Below the pieces are notes generated by a model. That model worked only from the letters and a program-made list of their open reading frames with translations, had not been told where the DNA came from and did not search any database. From Acidimicrobiia bacterium (GTDB taxonomy: Bacteria; Actinomycetota; Acidimicrobiia; Spongiisociales; ZC4RG35), in NCBI GenBank assembly GCA_028284765.1, contig JANQRA010000018.1, positions 124,001 through 188,000 on the forward strand: a stretch of 64,000 nucleotides of DNA, written 5' to 3'. Each line of letters begins with the position of its first letter. The first letter of the stretch is position 1. This document shows, piece after piece, positions 51,974 to 60,121 of the stretch. Both the position numbers and the translations under genes were made by a program.

Positions 51974-52441
51974 TTACCCAGCGGGCTTGGTCACATCGGC
52001 GACAGTCGCCGACAGAACACCAATCAGGCTTTTCTTGTCAACGGTCAGGCTCACCCCGGGGGCACCTCCGCCTATAGAGCAAGTGCTGGAGAGGGCGACG
52101 TCCGCGATCACCGGCCAGTCGTGGCTAGCCGCAAACGGTGTGATCGTCCCTCTTGCGTAGCCCGTGACGGCGAGTGCCTCGTCCGCGTCCGGCATCGATA
52201 GACGATTGACGTTGAGGAAGCTTCGAAGCTTTGGCCAATCGACGACCCGGTCTCCGGGCACCAGCACGAACACGTAGTCATCTTCGGCTTGGCGCACCAC
52301 CATGGTCTTGATGACTTGGGCCGGCTCGAGCCCTCTTGCCTCGGCGGCTTCTTCGAGAGAAGCGACCCGGTCATGTTTCACTAGTTCGAAGTCCAATTCC
52401 CCAAGCCTGGGATCGGAAAGGGCGGGGGCCTGTTCCGGCAT
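51974..52441 (-). CDS. YbaK/ProX-type aminoacyl-tRNA deacylase domain protein
   Basis: A 155 aa cytoplasmic protein of the YbaK family that hydrolyses mischarged tRNA. Seen are HDRVASLEEAAEARGLEPAQVIKTMVVR with the conserved Lys, YVFVLVPGDRVVDWPKLR, YARGTITPFAA, the G-x-x-x-P substrate motif and a GGGAPGVSLTV end. Whether it edits Cys- or Ala-tRNA(Pro) is not clear. The frame extends to 53008, but ATG 52441 gives the family start and overlaps the MFS stop (ATGA). It sits downstream of MFS. Confidence 0.9.
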   Translation of the reverse strand: MPEQAPALSDPRLGELDFELVKHDRVASLEEAAEARGLEPAQVIKTMVVRQAEDDYVFVLVPGDRVVDWPKLRSFLNVNRLSMPDADEALAVTGYARGTITPFAASHDWPVIADVALSSTCSIGGGAPGVSLTVDKKSLIGVLSATVADVTKPAG

Positions 52442-53664
52442 CAGACTGTCTGAGGTGTCGAGATGCGCATCGCGGCGAGGACCATCATCAGAGCGGCGAG
52501 TGTGGCGAAGTAGGCAAGCCAGCTGTATCCGGCCGCCTCTTTGACGAACCCTGAGCCAAGAGCCGCGGCAGCCCCGACGATGCTCATCGAGAGATCGGCA
52601 AACCCCTGAGCACCCACACGTTTGTCTGAAGCGAGGCTTTCGGTCAGAAGTGCGGATCCTGCGATCAAGGCGAAGTTCCAGCCGACTCCGAGCAGGAACA
52701 ATCCGGCGAACATCAGTGCCGGGTAGTAGCCGACTGCGACCGCTGACAGGGTTCCGATTCCGAGGATTGCTGCCCCCAGACCGAGGATCAGGACCCTCCC
52801 GTACTTGTCTGCCCAACGTCCGATGAGGGGCGAAAGACCGAACATGCCAAGAACGTGGGCGGAGATGACGAGTGTCGAGAGGTCGGCGTGTCCGAAGTCC
52901 CTCATGTGCAGCGGAGTCATCGTCATTACCGCCACCATTGCCATGTGACTTCCCGCCATCGTCACCAATGCCAGCCGCGCCGGCCGATTCGGCCAGATCG
53001 CCTGCCATGTGGTTCTCAAGCCCCGAAAGGGACGGGCTGGAGGGGCATCTCTATCAACTCCGCCCGCAAGCTCCAGCGGGTCAGGTCGGAGTCGCACCGC
53101 CACCACAATCGCCGCCAGCCCGAAGAAGACAACGCCGAGCAGCGAAGGGCTGACCCAATCGTTAATGCCCATGTCCACTCCAACGCGATTCGCCCAGAGT
53201 GCGGCAGTTGGTCCCAACACAGCTCCGACTGTGCCTACCCACACAATGAGGGCAATGGAACGTGCGCGGTGTTCCTCGTCGGCAAGGTCTGCTGCGGCGA
53301 ATCGGCTTTGCAGGTTGGACGCTTGGCCCATCCCGAACATGAGCATCGACACCACAAGGAGCACGAATAAGCCCTGCTGGCCGGAGAAGAGGGCCAGGGC
53401 AGCTCCCGTGAGGCCGATCCCGTAGCCCAGAGTGATCGCGTTTCGCCTGCCGGCACGGACGGCGCGCAGGGCGAGGGGAGTGGCGGCGATTGCTGTTCCG
53501 ATTGTTGAAGCAGCACCAGGCGTGCCGGCCCAAAGGTCGTTTCCAGTCATCTCCGCTGCGAGGAGCCCGGCGACCGCTACGACAGACACATTTGCAGCCC
53601 ATCCCAGGGAGCTGGAGAGCATCAGCGTCGAGACCGTGCGCCGCTGTACCTGGGCTGTTGTCAT
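52441..53664 (-). CDS. Major facilitator superfamily transporter
   Basis: A 407 aa membrane protein with twelve hydrophobic segments. The loop 2-3 motif region reads ATPLALRAVRAGRRNAITLGYGIG, near the family GxLaDrxGrr, and the symmetric loop is GRWADKYGRVLILG. Probably a drug or metabolite exporter; the substrate cannot be told. It is first of a two-gene minus-strand operon with ybaK, 1-nt overlap. ATG 53664 lies 99 nt from tRNA-fMet on the other strand. Confidence 0.9.
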   Translation of the reverse strand: MTTAQVQRRTVSTLMLSSSLGWAANVSVVAVAGLLAAEMTGNDLWAGTPGAASTIGTAIAATPLALRAVRAGRRNAITLGYGIGLTGAALALFSGQQGLFVLLVVSMLMFGMGQASNLQSRFAAADLADEEHRARSIALIVWVGTVGAVLGPTAALWANRVGVDMGINDWVSPSLLGVVFFGLAAIVVAVRLRPDPLELAGGVDRDAPPARPFRGLRTTWQAIWPNRPARLALVTMAGSHMAMVAVMTMTPLHMRDFGHADLSTLVISAHVLGMFGLSPLIGRWADKYGRVLILGLGAAILGIGTLSAVAVGYYPALMFAGLFLLGVGWNFALIAGSALLTESLASDKRVGAQGFADLSMSIVGAAAALGSGFVKEAAGYSWLAYFATLAALMMVLAAMRISTPQTV

Positions 53665-53720
53665 CGCAGCACCCTACAAGTGAGGTCGGAATCTCACCGT
53701 TGATCATCGGATTGTCGACA

Positions 53721-53748
53721 TTGCGTATTGGTGGCGGCGCCGTACAAT
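53721..53748 (+). promoter_or_regulatory. Promoter of the initiator tRNA gene
   Basis: A -10 box TACAAT at 53743-53748 lies 15 bp before the tRNA 5' end, with a TTGCGT -35 like hexamer at 53721-53726 and a 16-bp spacer. The -10 fits well; the -35 matches the consensus only at TTG. Confidence 0.55.
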
Positions 53749-53763
53749 CTGTGGTTCACCCGA

Positions 53764-53837
<74 letters not shown>

Positions 53838-53842
53838 CGAAG

Positions 53843-53874
53843 AGACCCTCAGGCTTCGGCCTGGGGGTCTTTCT
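53843..53874 (+). terminator. Rho-independent terminator of tRNA-fMet
   Basis: A 12-bp stem AGACCCTCAGGC/GCCTGGGGGTCT closed by the stable TTCG tetraloop, then TTTCT. It begins 6 nt after the tRNA. This is the clearest intrinsic terminator in the window. Confidence 0.88.
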
Positions 53875-53962
53875 GTTGGGCCGTGCGCGAAAGGCATCGA
53901 CGGCGCTTTCGGGGAGCCGGAAGGACAGTTCAAATCCTCGCGATGAGAAGAACCTGCGATGA

Positions 53963-55531
53963 CTAGGGCTGCGAGAGGGTTGTTTGCTCGCTCGCTTGCG
54001 TGTGAGTGATGGTGTAGGCCGAAGTCGACAGGTCGGCCTCGAGGGATGCCGTGGCTTCGCCGTTGCTCCAACGCAGGAAGAGGCGGTTGGAGGCTGTGGG
54101 GATCACTTCGAGTTCACCCTCGAATGCGTTTGAGGTATTACGTAGTCGCAACATTTCCAATTGGTCGGTCACGACACGTCGCTTCAGCCCCTCCTTGACG
54201 TCGTCCAGGGTCAGATTCGTTCGATTGATCTCTTTGTGGCCGGCGCTCCCTCCGCGGTCAGCCGCATCGATGTCGTTGACACCTGCGAAAAGGTCGAGAT
54301 ACCAAATCTGCGGAGTTCCCGGCATGAACAGCTGTATCGCTCGAGCCAACCTCAAGCGGTCCTCGCTTTCGCCGAGTGCACTGAAGAACGTGGCGTTGAC
54401 CTGGTAGTACGAGATCTTCGTGCCGTCGGGTCCGTACAGATTCTTCACCCGCCCACCACGCTCGAGCAGGCGGGCGATTACCTCCTCGATCCTCTCGTCG
54501 CTCAATAGCCCGTCAGAGGATCCCCCGTCGATTGCTTCACCTCTCAGGTCGAGGACTGGAATGCCGTCGTGGCAACCCAACATGTTGACCGTCTTGATGT
54601 CCTGCTCGGTGACTTCGCGGATCCACCTGATCAAGTGCTGATTGTCGGCCGAATCCAGCGCATCGATCACCAGGCCCGGAAGGAAGAAGTCGTACACGGG
54701 GAAACCCAGATCAGACAGCTCTTGGTGGACCCCTGACCCGTAGGCAGCGTGGATTTCGGGTAGCAGTATCAGGTCATTGTCGGTTGCGATCTGGCGGAGT
54801 CGCTCCAGGTAATCCAGGGTGCCGGGCCTGTTGAAGAAGTTCACCTCACCGACACGCTTATGCAGGTATGCAAAGGCATCGAGTCGGAGGATCTTGGCCC
54901 CGTAGTCCGAGAGCCGTTGAATTGTGTCGCGATAGAAGTCCCAGACCTTCTCAGACGTTGCGTTCAGATCCATCTGGCCGAGGTATTTGCGCTCGCCGTC
55001 GACAACGTCGACTCTCTGATAGAACGTGTTCCAGTAAAACCGGTCCGAGCCGTCCGGGAAGCGAACCCGAAGGATTGGCAGGCCGGGCTTTCTCATGAAG
55101 AGCTTTTCGAGGTGGTGGGGGCTCGGTACGACGTATCCGTCTTCATGAAACTCGCCTTCGCCCTGCCAGAAGTCATTCCAGTCGATGAAGAAGTCGGAGA
55201 ACTCTGACTCATCGCCCTTCTCGAGCATGTCCTGAAACTGTGGCGATCCAACCGAGAGGTGATTGAGGACCAGGTCTAGTTTCAGTTGGATGCCGAGCCT
55301 GTCCAGGGCTTCGAGGTCGTCATGGGACACCAACATCTTGTTGAGCCCGTAGTCGACGATCGAGAATCCCCGATCGAGATCGCTGCTGAAGATGGTGGGG
55401 AGGACGTAGAGCAGACTGCAGACTTCTGCGAACTCCGGCCGTTCCAGCATTCGCAGCGTTCCCCTCAGGTCGCCGTCGACGCTGTCTGGATAGACGTTGA
55501 GCATCACCCGATTCGGCAGATCGGATTTCAC
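53963..55531 (-). CDS. GH13_18 glycoside phosphorylase (sucrose-phosphorylase family)
   Basis: A 522 aa (beta/alpha)8 enzyme. The nucleophile is Asp218 (ILRLDAFAY), the acid/base Glu259 (LLPEIHAAYG) and the third acid Asp322 (GCHDGIPVLD). YGLNKMLVSHDDLEAL and LKLDLVLNHLSVGSP are GH13 regions. The subfamily includes sucrose, sucrose-6-phosphate, glucosylglycerol and glucosylglycerate phosphorylases, releasing Glc-1-P; the actual substrate is not evident. GTG 55531 overlaps the kinase stop (GTGA). The end is 89 nt from the tRNA terminator. Confidence 0.87.
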   Translation of the reverse strand: MKSDLPNRVMLNVYPDSVDGDLRGTLRMLERPEFAEVCSLLYVLPTIFSSDLDRGFSIVDYGLNKMLVSHDDLEALDRLGIQLKLDLVLNHLSVGSPQFQDMLEKGDESEFSDFFIDWNDFWQGEGEFHEDGYVVPSPHHLEKLFMRKPGLPILRVRFPDGSDRFYWNTFYQRVDVVDGERKYLGQMDLNATSEKVWDFYRDTIQRLSDYGAKILRLDAFAYLHKRVGEVNFFNRPGTLDYLERLRQIATDNDLILLPEIHAAYGSGVHQELSDLGFPVYDFFLPGLVIDALDSADNQHLIRWIREVTEQDIKTVNMLGCHDGIPVLDLRGEAIDGGSSDGLLSDERIEEVIARLLERGGRVKNLYGPDGTKISYYQVNATFFSALGESEDRLRLARAIQLFMPGTPQIWYLDLFAGVNDIDAADRGGSAGHKEINRTNLTLDDVKEGLKRRVVTDQLEMLRLRNTSNAFEGELEVIPTASNRLFLRWSNGEATASLEADLSTSAYTITHTQASEQTTLSQP

Positions 55532-56187
55532 GGTACCGGGATGACTTCGTAGTCCTTCGTGATGACGAAATCAGCGAGTTGTTTGTGGCCAGCAATGATT
55601 TTGTGTTCCGTCTCGAGCACCTTCTCGATGAATGGGTCGCCAACCTCGTTGCCGCGATTGCGCTTCTGCCGGTGCTCCAACGTGTCGAGTCGGTTGCGAG
55701 CGATGAACACTCTCGAGTCGAGATTCTTGAGGAGAGACGTGTAAGTGCCTTCCACGACGACGACGTCGACGCCACGAAGGTCGATGGTCTCGTCCTCGAC
55801 AGTGTTCTTGTTGTAATCGACGAGCGGTTTGACGATCTCTTCGGCTCCAGCGATGGCCTCGACAAGGTTCTGTTCGAGGAGGTCGAGCCGAACCTCGACG
55901 TGCGGACCCAGCCAGCTGTCGTCTTCCCGTCGCCTGGCGTCGTTGGGTTTCGGCGGAAGCCGGAAGTAGTCGTCTTGACCCAGCAGAACCGACGACAAGC
56001 CGTGTGTCTCCAGCTCTTCGCAGATCGCCTGCCCAGTCTCGGACTTGCCGCTCCCTGACTCGCCAGCGATCGACATGGTGTAGCGGCTGCTTTTCGACTT
56101 CACCGATTCAACGATCGCCGGAACGATGGAGCGGGCCGCGGCCCTGTGATGTTCCTCGACAACGACAACGTCACCCTTCACTTGCAC
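55528..56187 (-). CDS. Uridine-kinase-like P-loop kinase
   Basis: A 219 aa cytoplasmic kinase of the uridine kinase/phosphoribulokinase type. Walker A is AGESGSGKSE (residues 41-50), followed by QDDYFRLPPKPNDARRRED, then DVVVVEGTYTSLLKNLDSRVFIARNRLDTLEHR, the UK/PRK strand and lid with Arg. It is coupled to the phosphorylase, so it more likely phosphorylates the sugar, polyol or glycerate freed by that enzyme than uridine. GTG 56187 is the start; the first 35 residues are a helical extension. Confidence 0.8.
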   Translation of the reverse strand: MQVKGDVVVVEEHHRAAARSIVPAIVESVKSKSSRYTMSIAGESGSGKSETGQAICEELETHGLSSVLLGQDDYFRLPPKPNDARRREDDSWLGPHVEVRLDLLEQNLVEAIAGAEEIVKPLVDYNKNTVEDETIDLRGVDVVVVEGTYTSLLKNLDSRVFIARNRLDTLEHRQKRNRGNEVGDPFIEKVLETEHKIIAGHKQLADFVITKDYEVIPVP

Positions 56188-56292
56188 TCCGATCCACCAG
56201 CTGCTCCTGGACCGTGACCATCGTGGTCGGGCAGTCTCTTCGTGTCAGCCTAGGCACACAGCTGAGATTCCTTCGTCGCACAGATCAGACAG

Positions 56293-56481
56293 ATGGTTAT
56301 GCCGTTCGCCGTTCTCACGCTGTTCAACACGGCAGCTCTCAGCCGTTTCGCCAGGGCTTCGGTACTCGACAACCTGTCGTCTGACTACGTCCGAACGGCT
56401 CGATCCAAGGGGCTTGGCGAGACGAGGGTCGTCACCGTGCACGGACTGCGAAACAGCATCATCCCCGTCATCGGGCTGGCC
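56293..56481 (+). pseudogene. Relic of an oligopeptide/dipeptide ABC permease (DppB/OppB)
   Basis: About 63 codons encode an internal piece of a binding-protein-dependent permease: MPFAVLTLFNTAALSRFARASVLDNLSSDYVRTARSKGLGETRVV then HGLRNSIIPVIGL. This is the EAA-loop region of DppB/OppB (RxSxLxxLxxDYVRTARAKGL). Both ends are lost: no membrane helices precede it in frame and the text after IPVIGL is unrelated, running to a stop at 56550 inside the E1-beta gene. The whole 318-bp interval 56188-56505 holds nothing else recognisable. Confidence 0.8.
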
Positions 56482-56505
56482 AGGCCGACACCAGTGGGGA
56501 GACGA

Positions 56506-57525
56506 TCAGCGTTCGAGCAGCGAGCGACTCGCCGCCACGATTCGACTTGAGTTGGGTAAGGCGTCGTGCTCGAGGTTCGGCGCAAGGGGGATCGTCGTTT
56601 CAACGGCGACGCGATCGTAGGAACACTCGACTCCCTCCTCCAGGAGGATGGCGCCGATCTCGCCCGTCAGCCCTCCGCGTAGGTAGTCCTCGTCGACTGC
56701 GACCACTCGTCCACAGCGTTTGGCGACTTCGACGATCATCTCACGGTCGAGCGGGGCGACACTTCGAAGGTCGAGCACCGTCGCCTCGACGCCCTCCGCC
56801 GCCAATTCAGCGGCGGCCTCCATGCATCGATGAACCCCGACACCGACGCTGATCAAGGCAAGATCCTCGCCTTCCCGTCGGATGCGGCCCGACCCGAACG
56901 GAACCGCCTCGACCGGGACTGGCACGTCGCCGATCGCTCCACCTGCCGGCACAACGTCCTGGAAGTCCACCGTGTTTCGGCTGTCCCCGCCGAGGTAGTC
57001 GAGGAACCGCTCGGAGAGAAGCTTGTGCTCGAGGAACACGACAAACCCGTCATCTTGGACCGCACTCAGCATCAACCCGGCAGCGTCGTCCGGAGTCGAA
57101 GGGCACACGACGGTCGTCGATGGCAAAGAGGCAAGCATGCCCCACAGAGCCTGACTGTGCTGGCCGCCGTCGGCGTACCAGCCGCCGACTCGAGCTCGGA
57201 TCACGAGCGGGATGGTCCATCGACCGCCGGAGAAGTCATGGAACTTCGACGCCGCGTTGACGACCGGGCACCAGGCAGCGGTGAGGAAGTCGACCAGCAT
57301 GACTTCAACGACTGGCCGCAAGCCGACCATTGCCGCTCCGACACCTGCATAAACGAACGCAGCCTCGCTGATTGGGGTGTCGAGTACACGCGTCGGGCCA
57401 AAGCGGGATAGGAGCTCGTAGTGGATGAGTTGCACGTCCTCACCCCAGGTCACCACGGTCGAGTCGTCGGCCATTGCCTCCCCGAGGGCGAAGTCCACAG
57501 CTTCTCCGTAGCGCATTGAGGTCAT
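56506..57525 (-). CDS. 2-oxoacid dehydrogenase E1 component, beta subunit (PDH/acetoin type)
   Basis: A 339 aa transketolase-like subunit that forms the E1 heterotetramer with the next gene. MTSMRYGEAVDFALGEAM, VVTWGEDVQ with the TPP-activating Glu, DTPISEAAFVYAGVGAAMVGLRPVVEVMLVDF, and the C-terminal VDEDYLRGGLTGEIGAIL are all typical. ATG 57525 overlaps the alpha stop by 4 nt. No E2 or E3 gene is in the window, so its acyltransferase partner is encoded elsewhere. Confidence 0.92.
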   Translation of the reverse strand: MTSMRYGEAVDFALGEAMADDSTVVTWGEDVQLIHYELLSRFGPTRVLDTPISEAAFVYAGVGAAMVGLRPVVEVMLVDFLTAAWCPVVNAASKFHDFSGGRWTIPLVIRARVGGWYADGGQHSQALWGMLASLPSTTVVCPSTPDDAAGLMLSAVQDDGFVVFLEHKLLSERFLDYLGGDSRNTVDFQDVVPAGGAIGDVPVPVEAVPFGSGRIRREGEDLALISVGVGVHRCMEAAAELAAEGVEATVLDLRSVAPLDREMIVEVAKRCGRVVAVDEDYLRGGLTGEIGAILLEEGVECSYDRVAVETTIPLAPNLEHDALPNSSRIVAASRSLLER

Positions 57526-58586
57526 CCGGCCCCGCCCTGTTTGCCAAACACGGGCCGAATCCCCACCATCTCTCGGGCCGTCCTCATGGCAGTGCCCATG
57601 GTCTCGGCCTCCGCGGTCTCGATGGCCGCTGCTTGCGCATGTGCCACTTGCTTCCTGAAGCGGCGTACCGGGTCTCTCATGGCACCTCTGGCCCGATCGC
57701 GAGCAGCTCGGCCTCCGCGTAGCGTCAATTCGCGTAGTCCTTGAGTCACATCTGCACGAGAACCTCGAGGTGCCTTGAGTCCTCGTCGTATGTCGTTCGC
57801 CAACGTGCCGATCTCTGTGATGGGGTTATTGGTGAGCCGCAGCAACGGGTCGCCCTCGAAGTGCCCGCCAGGTCGGTGACAAGTGGCGTAGAGGAGACCT
57901 GGCCCCTTGCCAGCCCGCGCTCGCCGGATCAGCTTTCCGGCTGCGGCATACACATCGCTGTGCCTCGTGCCCCGGACTGTCTCGACAGCTAGCCCGAACG
58001 ATCGAGCACGGTCGACGAGGTTGCCTCCGGTCACAGAAGCTGAGTACGTGGTGATCGACCAGCGATTGTCTTTGCACACGAACACCACCGGCAGCTGCCA
58101 GGCAACGGCCATGTTGTAGGCCTCCATCAGCATGCCCTGGTTCATGGCTGCCTCGCCATGGAACGCGATGGCAACTTGGCCTTCCTCGAGTTGGCGAAGC
58201 GCAATGGCATTGCCAACAGCCAGCGGCCCAGACGATCCGACGATCCCATCAGCGGCCATCCGCAGCTCCGGATCCATGAGGTGCATGTGCCCGGCACGTC
58301 CTCGATTCATGCCCTCTTCCGACCCCATGACCTCGAGCATCAAACTCAAGGGGTCCACCCCTCGAGCGATCATCGGACCGGTGCTGCGGTGGTCGAGGGC
58401 AACAGTGTCGCCGGGGGTGAGGTGCATGACCACGCCGGCGTTGATGGCTTCTTCCCCGATGCCAGAGTGATACTCGCCAGGCACCAGACCGTCAGCCCAC
58501 GCGGCGACGAGGTGATCCTCGGCCAGCCGCATCCGAACCATCATGCGATAGGTTGAGGCGGGGTCGGATGCCTTGGGACCGGGCAT
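57522..58586 (-). CDS. 2-oxoacid dehydrogenase E1 component, alpha subunit
   Basis: A 354 aa TPP-binding subunit. Segments SGIGEEAINAGVVMHL, HRSTGPMIARG, GRAGHMHLMD, and IVGSSGPLAVGNAIAL are E1-alpha type. The TPP/Mg motif that is normally GDG...NN reads HGEAAMNQG (residues 143-151) with Glu145 in place of Asp, then NMAVAWQLPVVFVCKDN with DN for NN. A 60-residue Arg-rich C-terminal part follows the domain. The reaction is decarboxylation of pyruvate, acetoin or a branched 2-oxoacid. ATG 58586 is 102 nt from the divergent pntA1. Confidence 0.88.
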   Translation of the reverse strand: MPGPKASDPASTYRMMVRMRLAEDHLVAAWADGLVPGEYHSGIGEEAINAGVVMHLTPGDTVALDHRSTGPMIARGVDPLSLMLEVMGSEEGMNRGRAGHMHLMDPELRMAADGIVGSSGPLAVGNAIALRQLEEGQVAIAFHGEAAMNQGMLMEAYNMAVAWQLPVVFVCKDNRWSITTYSASVTGGNLVDRARSFGLAVETVRGTRHSDVYAAAGKLIRRARAGKGPGLLYATCHRPGGHFEGDPLLRLTNNPITEIGTLANDIRRGLKAPRGSRADVTQGLRELTLRGGRAARDRARGAMRDPVRRFRKQVAHAQAAAIETAEAETMGTAMRTAREMVGIRPVFGKQGGAG

Positions 58587-58688
58587 GGTCCGAGGCTAAC
58601 GACGTATACGTCGCCGATGCCCGGTGGGTCGCTGCTCGGTTGTGGTGGTCTCGACCGCAGTGACGCTGCCAGTTAGCGTTGGGAGCCG

Positions 58689-59822
58689 ATGCACATTGCC
58701 ATACCGGCCGAGGGTCCGGGAGAACGCCGAGTCGCAATGACCCCACAGGTGACCCTGCGGCTAATAGAAGGACGCCACACGATTGCCGTTGAAGCTGGAG
58801 CGGGGGTGGGTTCAGGATTTGCTGATGATGCTTATTCCGACGCCGGCGCCACAGTGACAGGGTCACCCTTCCAAGGTGCAGATCTGGTTGCGGTAGTCGG
58901 TCCACCGTCGACCGAACTGGCGAGGCGCATCCCCGAGGGCGCAGCGCTGGTCGGGTTTCTCGATCCCTTCAACTCCGACGAACTCGTTCGGGTGCTGATG
59001 GACCGGAGCGTCGCTGCCTTCTCAATGGAGTCGATTCCTCGAACCACTCTCGCCCAAAGCATGGATGCACTGTCTTCTCAGGCCACCGCAGCCGGATATC
59101 ACTCGGTTCTTCTGGCAGCCGTCTCCACCCCACGTTTCTTCCCGATGCTTACCACCGCCGCTGGCACCATCCCTCCGGTCAAGCTGCTGGTACTTGGCGC
59201 CGGGGTCGCTGGTCTTCAAGCGATCGCGACGGCAAGACGACTAGGTGCAGCCGTGTCCGCCTATGACATTCGGCCTGAAGTGCGCGAGCAGATCGAGAGC
59301 CTTGGGGCTCGGTTCGTCGCAGCTCCGGTCGACGAGTCGGCGGCTGCCGCCACGGGGTACGCCAAAGAGGTATCCGACGAGACACAGCGACGGCAGCAGG
59401 ATGCCCTCGCCGAGGTCGTTGCCGAGTCGGATGTGGTTGTCACCACGGCGCAGATCCCCGGGATGCCCGCACCCTTGCTGATCTCGCGAGAGATGGTCGA
59501 GCGGATGCGGCCCGGCTCGGTCATCGTCGATGTCGCTGCCCCCTCGGGTGGAAACTGTGAGTTGACGCGTCCCGGGTCCACGATTGATCACAACGGTGTG
59601 AAGATCGTCGGCCCGACCGATCTTGCCGGACGGGTTGCGCACGACGCGAGCCAGATGTACGCACGCAACCTCGCATCATTCTTGAGCAGGATCAGCGGAG
59701 ACGACGCCGAGATCACGTTTGACTTCGACGATGAGATCGTCTCGGAGGCGTGTGTCACCTACGACGGTCGGGTAGTTCATCCGACCGTGCGCCGATCCAT
59801 GGGTCTGGACGGTCAGGAATGA
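58689..59822 (+). CDS. pntAA: NAD(P) transhydrogenase subunit alpha, soluble part (PntA1)
   Basis: The NAD(H)-binding dI domain of proton-translocating transhydrogenase. The 377 aa protein has IPAEGPGERRVAMTPQ at the start, the alanine-dehydrogenase-like fold, LLVLGAGVAGLQAIATARRLGAAVSAYDIRPEVREQ as the NAD Rossmann motif with Asp, and TAQIPGMPAPLLISREMVE. It lacks the membrane part, which is the next gene (4-nt ATGA overlap). It transfers hydride from NADH to the PntB dIII site driven by proton flow. Confidence 0.95.
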   Translation: MHIAIPAEGPGERRVAMTPQVTLRLIEGRHTIAVEAGAGVGSGFADDAYSDAGATVTGSPFQGADLVAVVGPPSTELARRIPEGAALVGFLDPFNSDELVRVLMDRSVAAFSMESIPRTTLAQSMDALSSQATAAGYHSVLLAAVSTPRFFPMLTTAAGTIPPVKLLVLGAGVAGLQAIATARRLGAAVSAYDIRPEVREQIESLGARFVAAPVDESAAAATGYAKEVSDETQRRQQDALAEVVAESDVVVTTAQIPGMPAPLLISREMVERMRPGSVIVDVAAPSGGNCELTRPGSTIDHNGVKIVGPTDLAGRVAHDASQMYARNLASFLSRISGDDAEITFDFDDEIVSEACVTYDGRVVHPTVRRSMGLDGQE

Positions 59823-60121
59823 GCGCTCTGGTCGTCGGAATCACTGTCTTCGTCCTGGCTGCTTTCGTTGGATTCGAGCTGATTTCCAAAGTGCCTCCCA
59901 CCCTCCACACGCCTCTGATGTCGGGTGCCAATGCCATTTCTGGAATAACGATCATCGGTGCGATCACAGCAGCGGGCCTGGGGAATACATCCCTCGCCCA
60001 GGTCCTGGGGTTCCTGGCGGTTGTCGCGGCAACCATCAACGTGGTCGGTGGGTTCGTAGTTACTGATCGAATGCTCGAGATGTTCCGCAGTCGGTCCGAC
60101 CGGGAGAAGAAGCGGGAATGA
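59819..60121 (+). CDS. pntAB: NAD(P) transhydrogenase subunit alpha, membrane part (PntA2)
   Basis: A 100 aa protein with three or four helices (ALVVGITVFVLAAFVGFELI, HTPLMSGANAISGITIIGAITAAG, AQVLGFLAVVAATINVVGGFVV) and the conserved MSGANAISG, which forms the first part of the proton channel domain dII. ATG 59819 overlaps the pntA1 stop (ATGA); the longer frame from 59750 is inside pntA1. The TDRMLEMF end is family-like. Confidence 0.95.
   Translation: MSALVVGITVFVLAAFVGFELISKVPPTLHTPLMSGANAISGITIIGAITAAGLGNTSLAQVLGFLAVVAATINVVGGFVVTDRMLEMFRSRSDREKKRE

Noticed and set aside
51974-53008. 344-codon version of the YbaK gene
   Set aside because: The first 189 codons lie antiparallel-phase over the MFS gene on the same strand and are Arg/Gly/Ser rich; YbaK similarity starts at ATG 52441.
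53925-53950. Repeat of part of the tRNA-fMet T loop (GTTCAAATCCT) about 115 bp downstream, as a possible attachment site
   Set aside because: Only 11 bp are shared, flanks differ, and no integrase or foreign segment lies between; chance match is likely.
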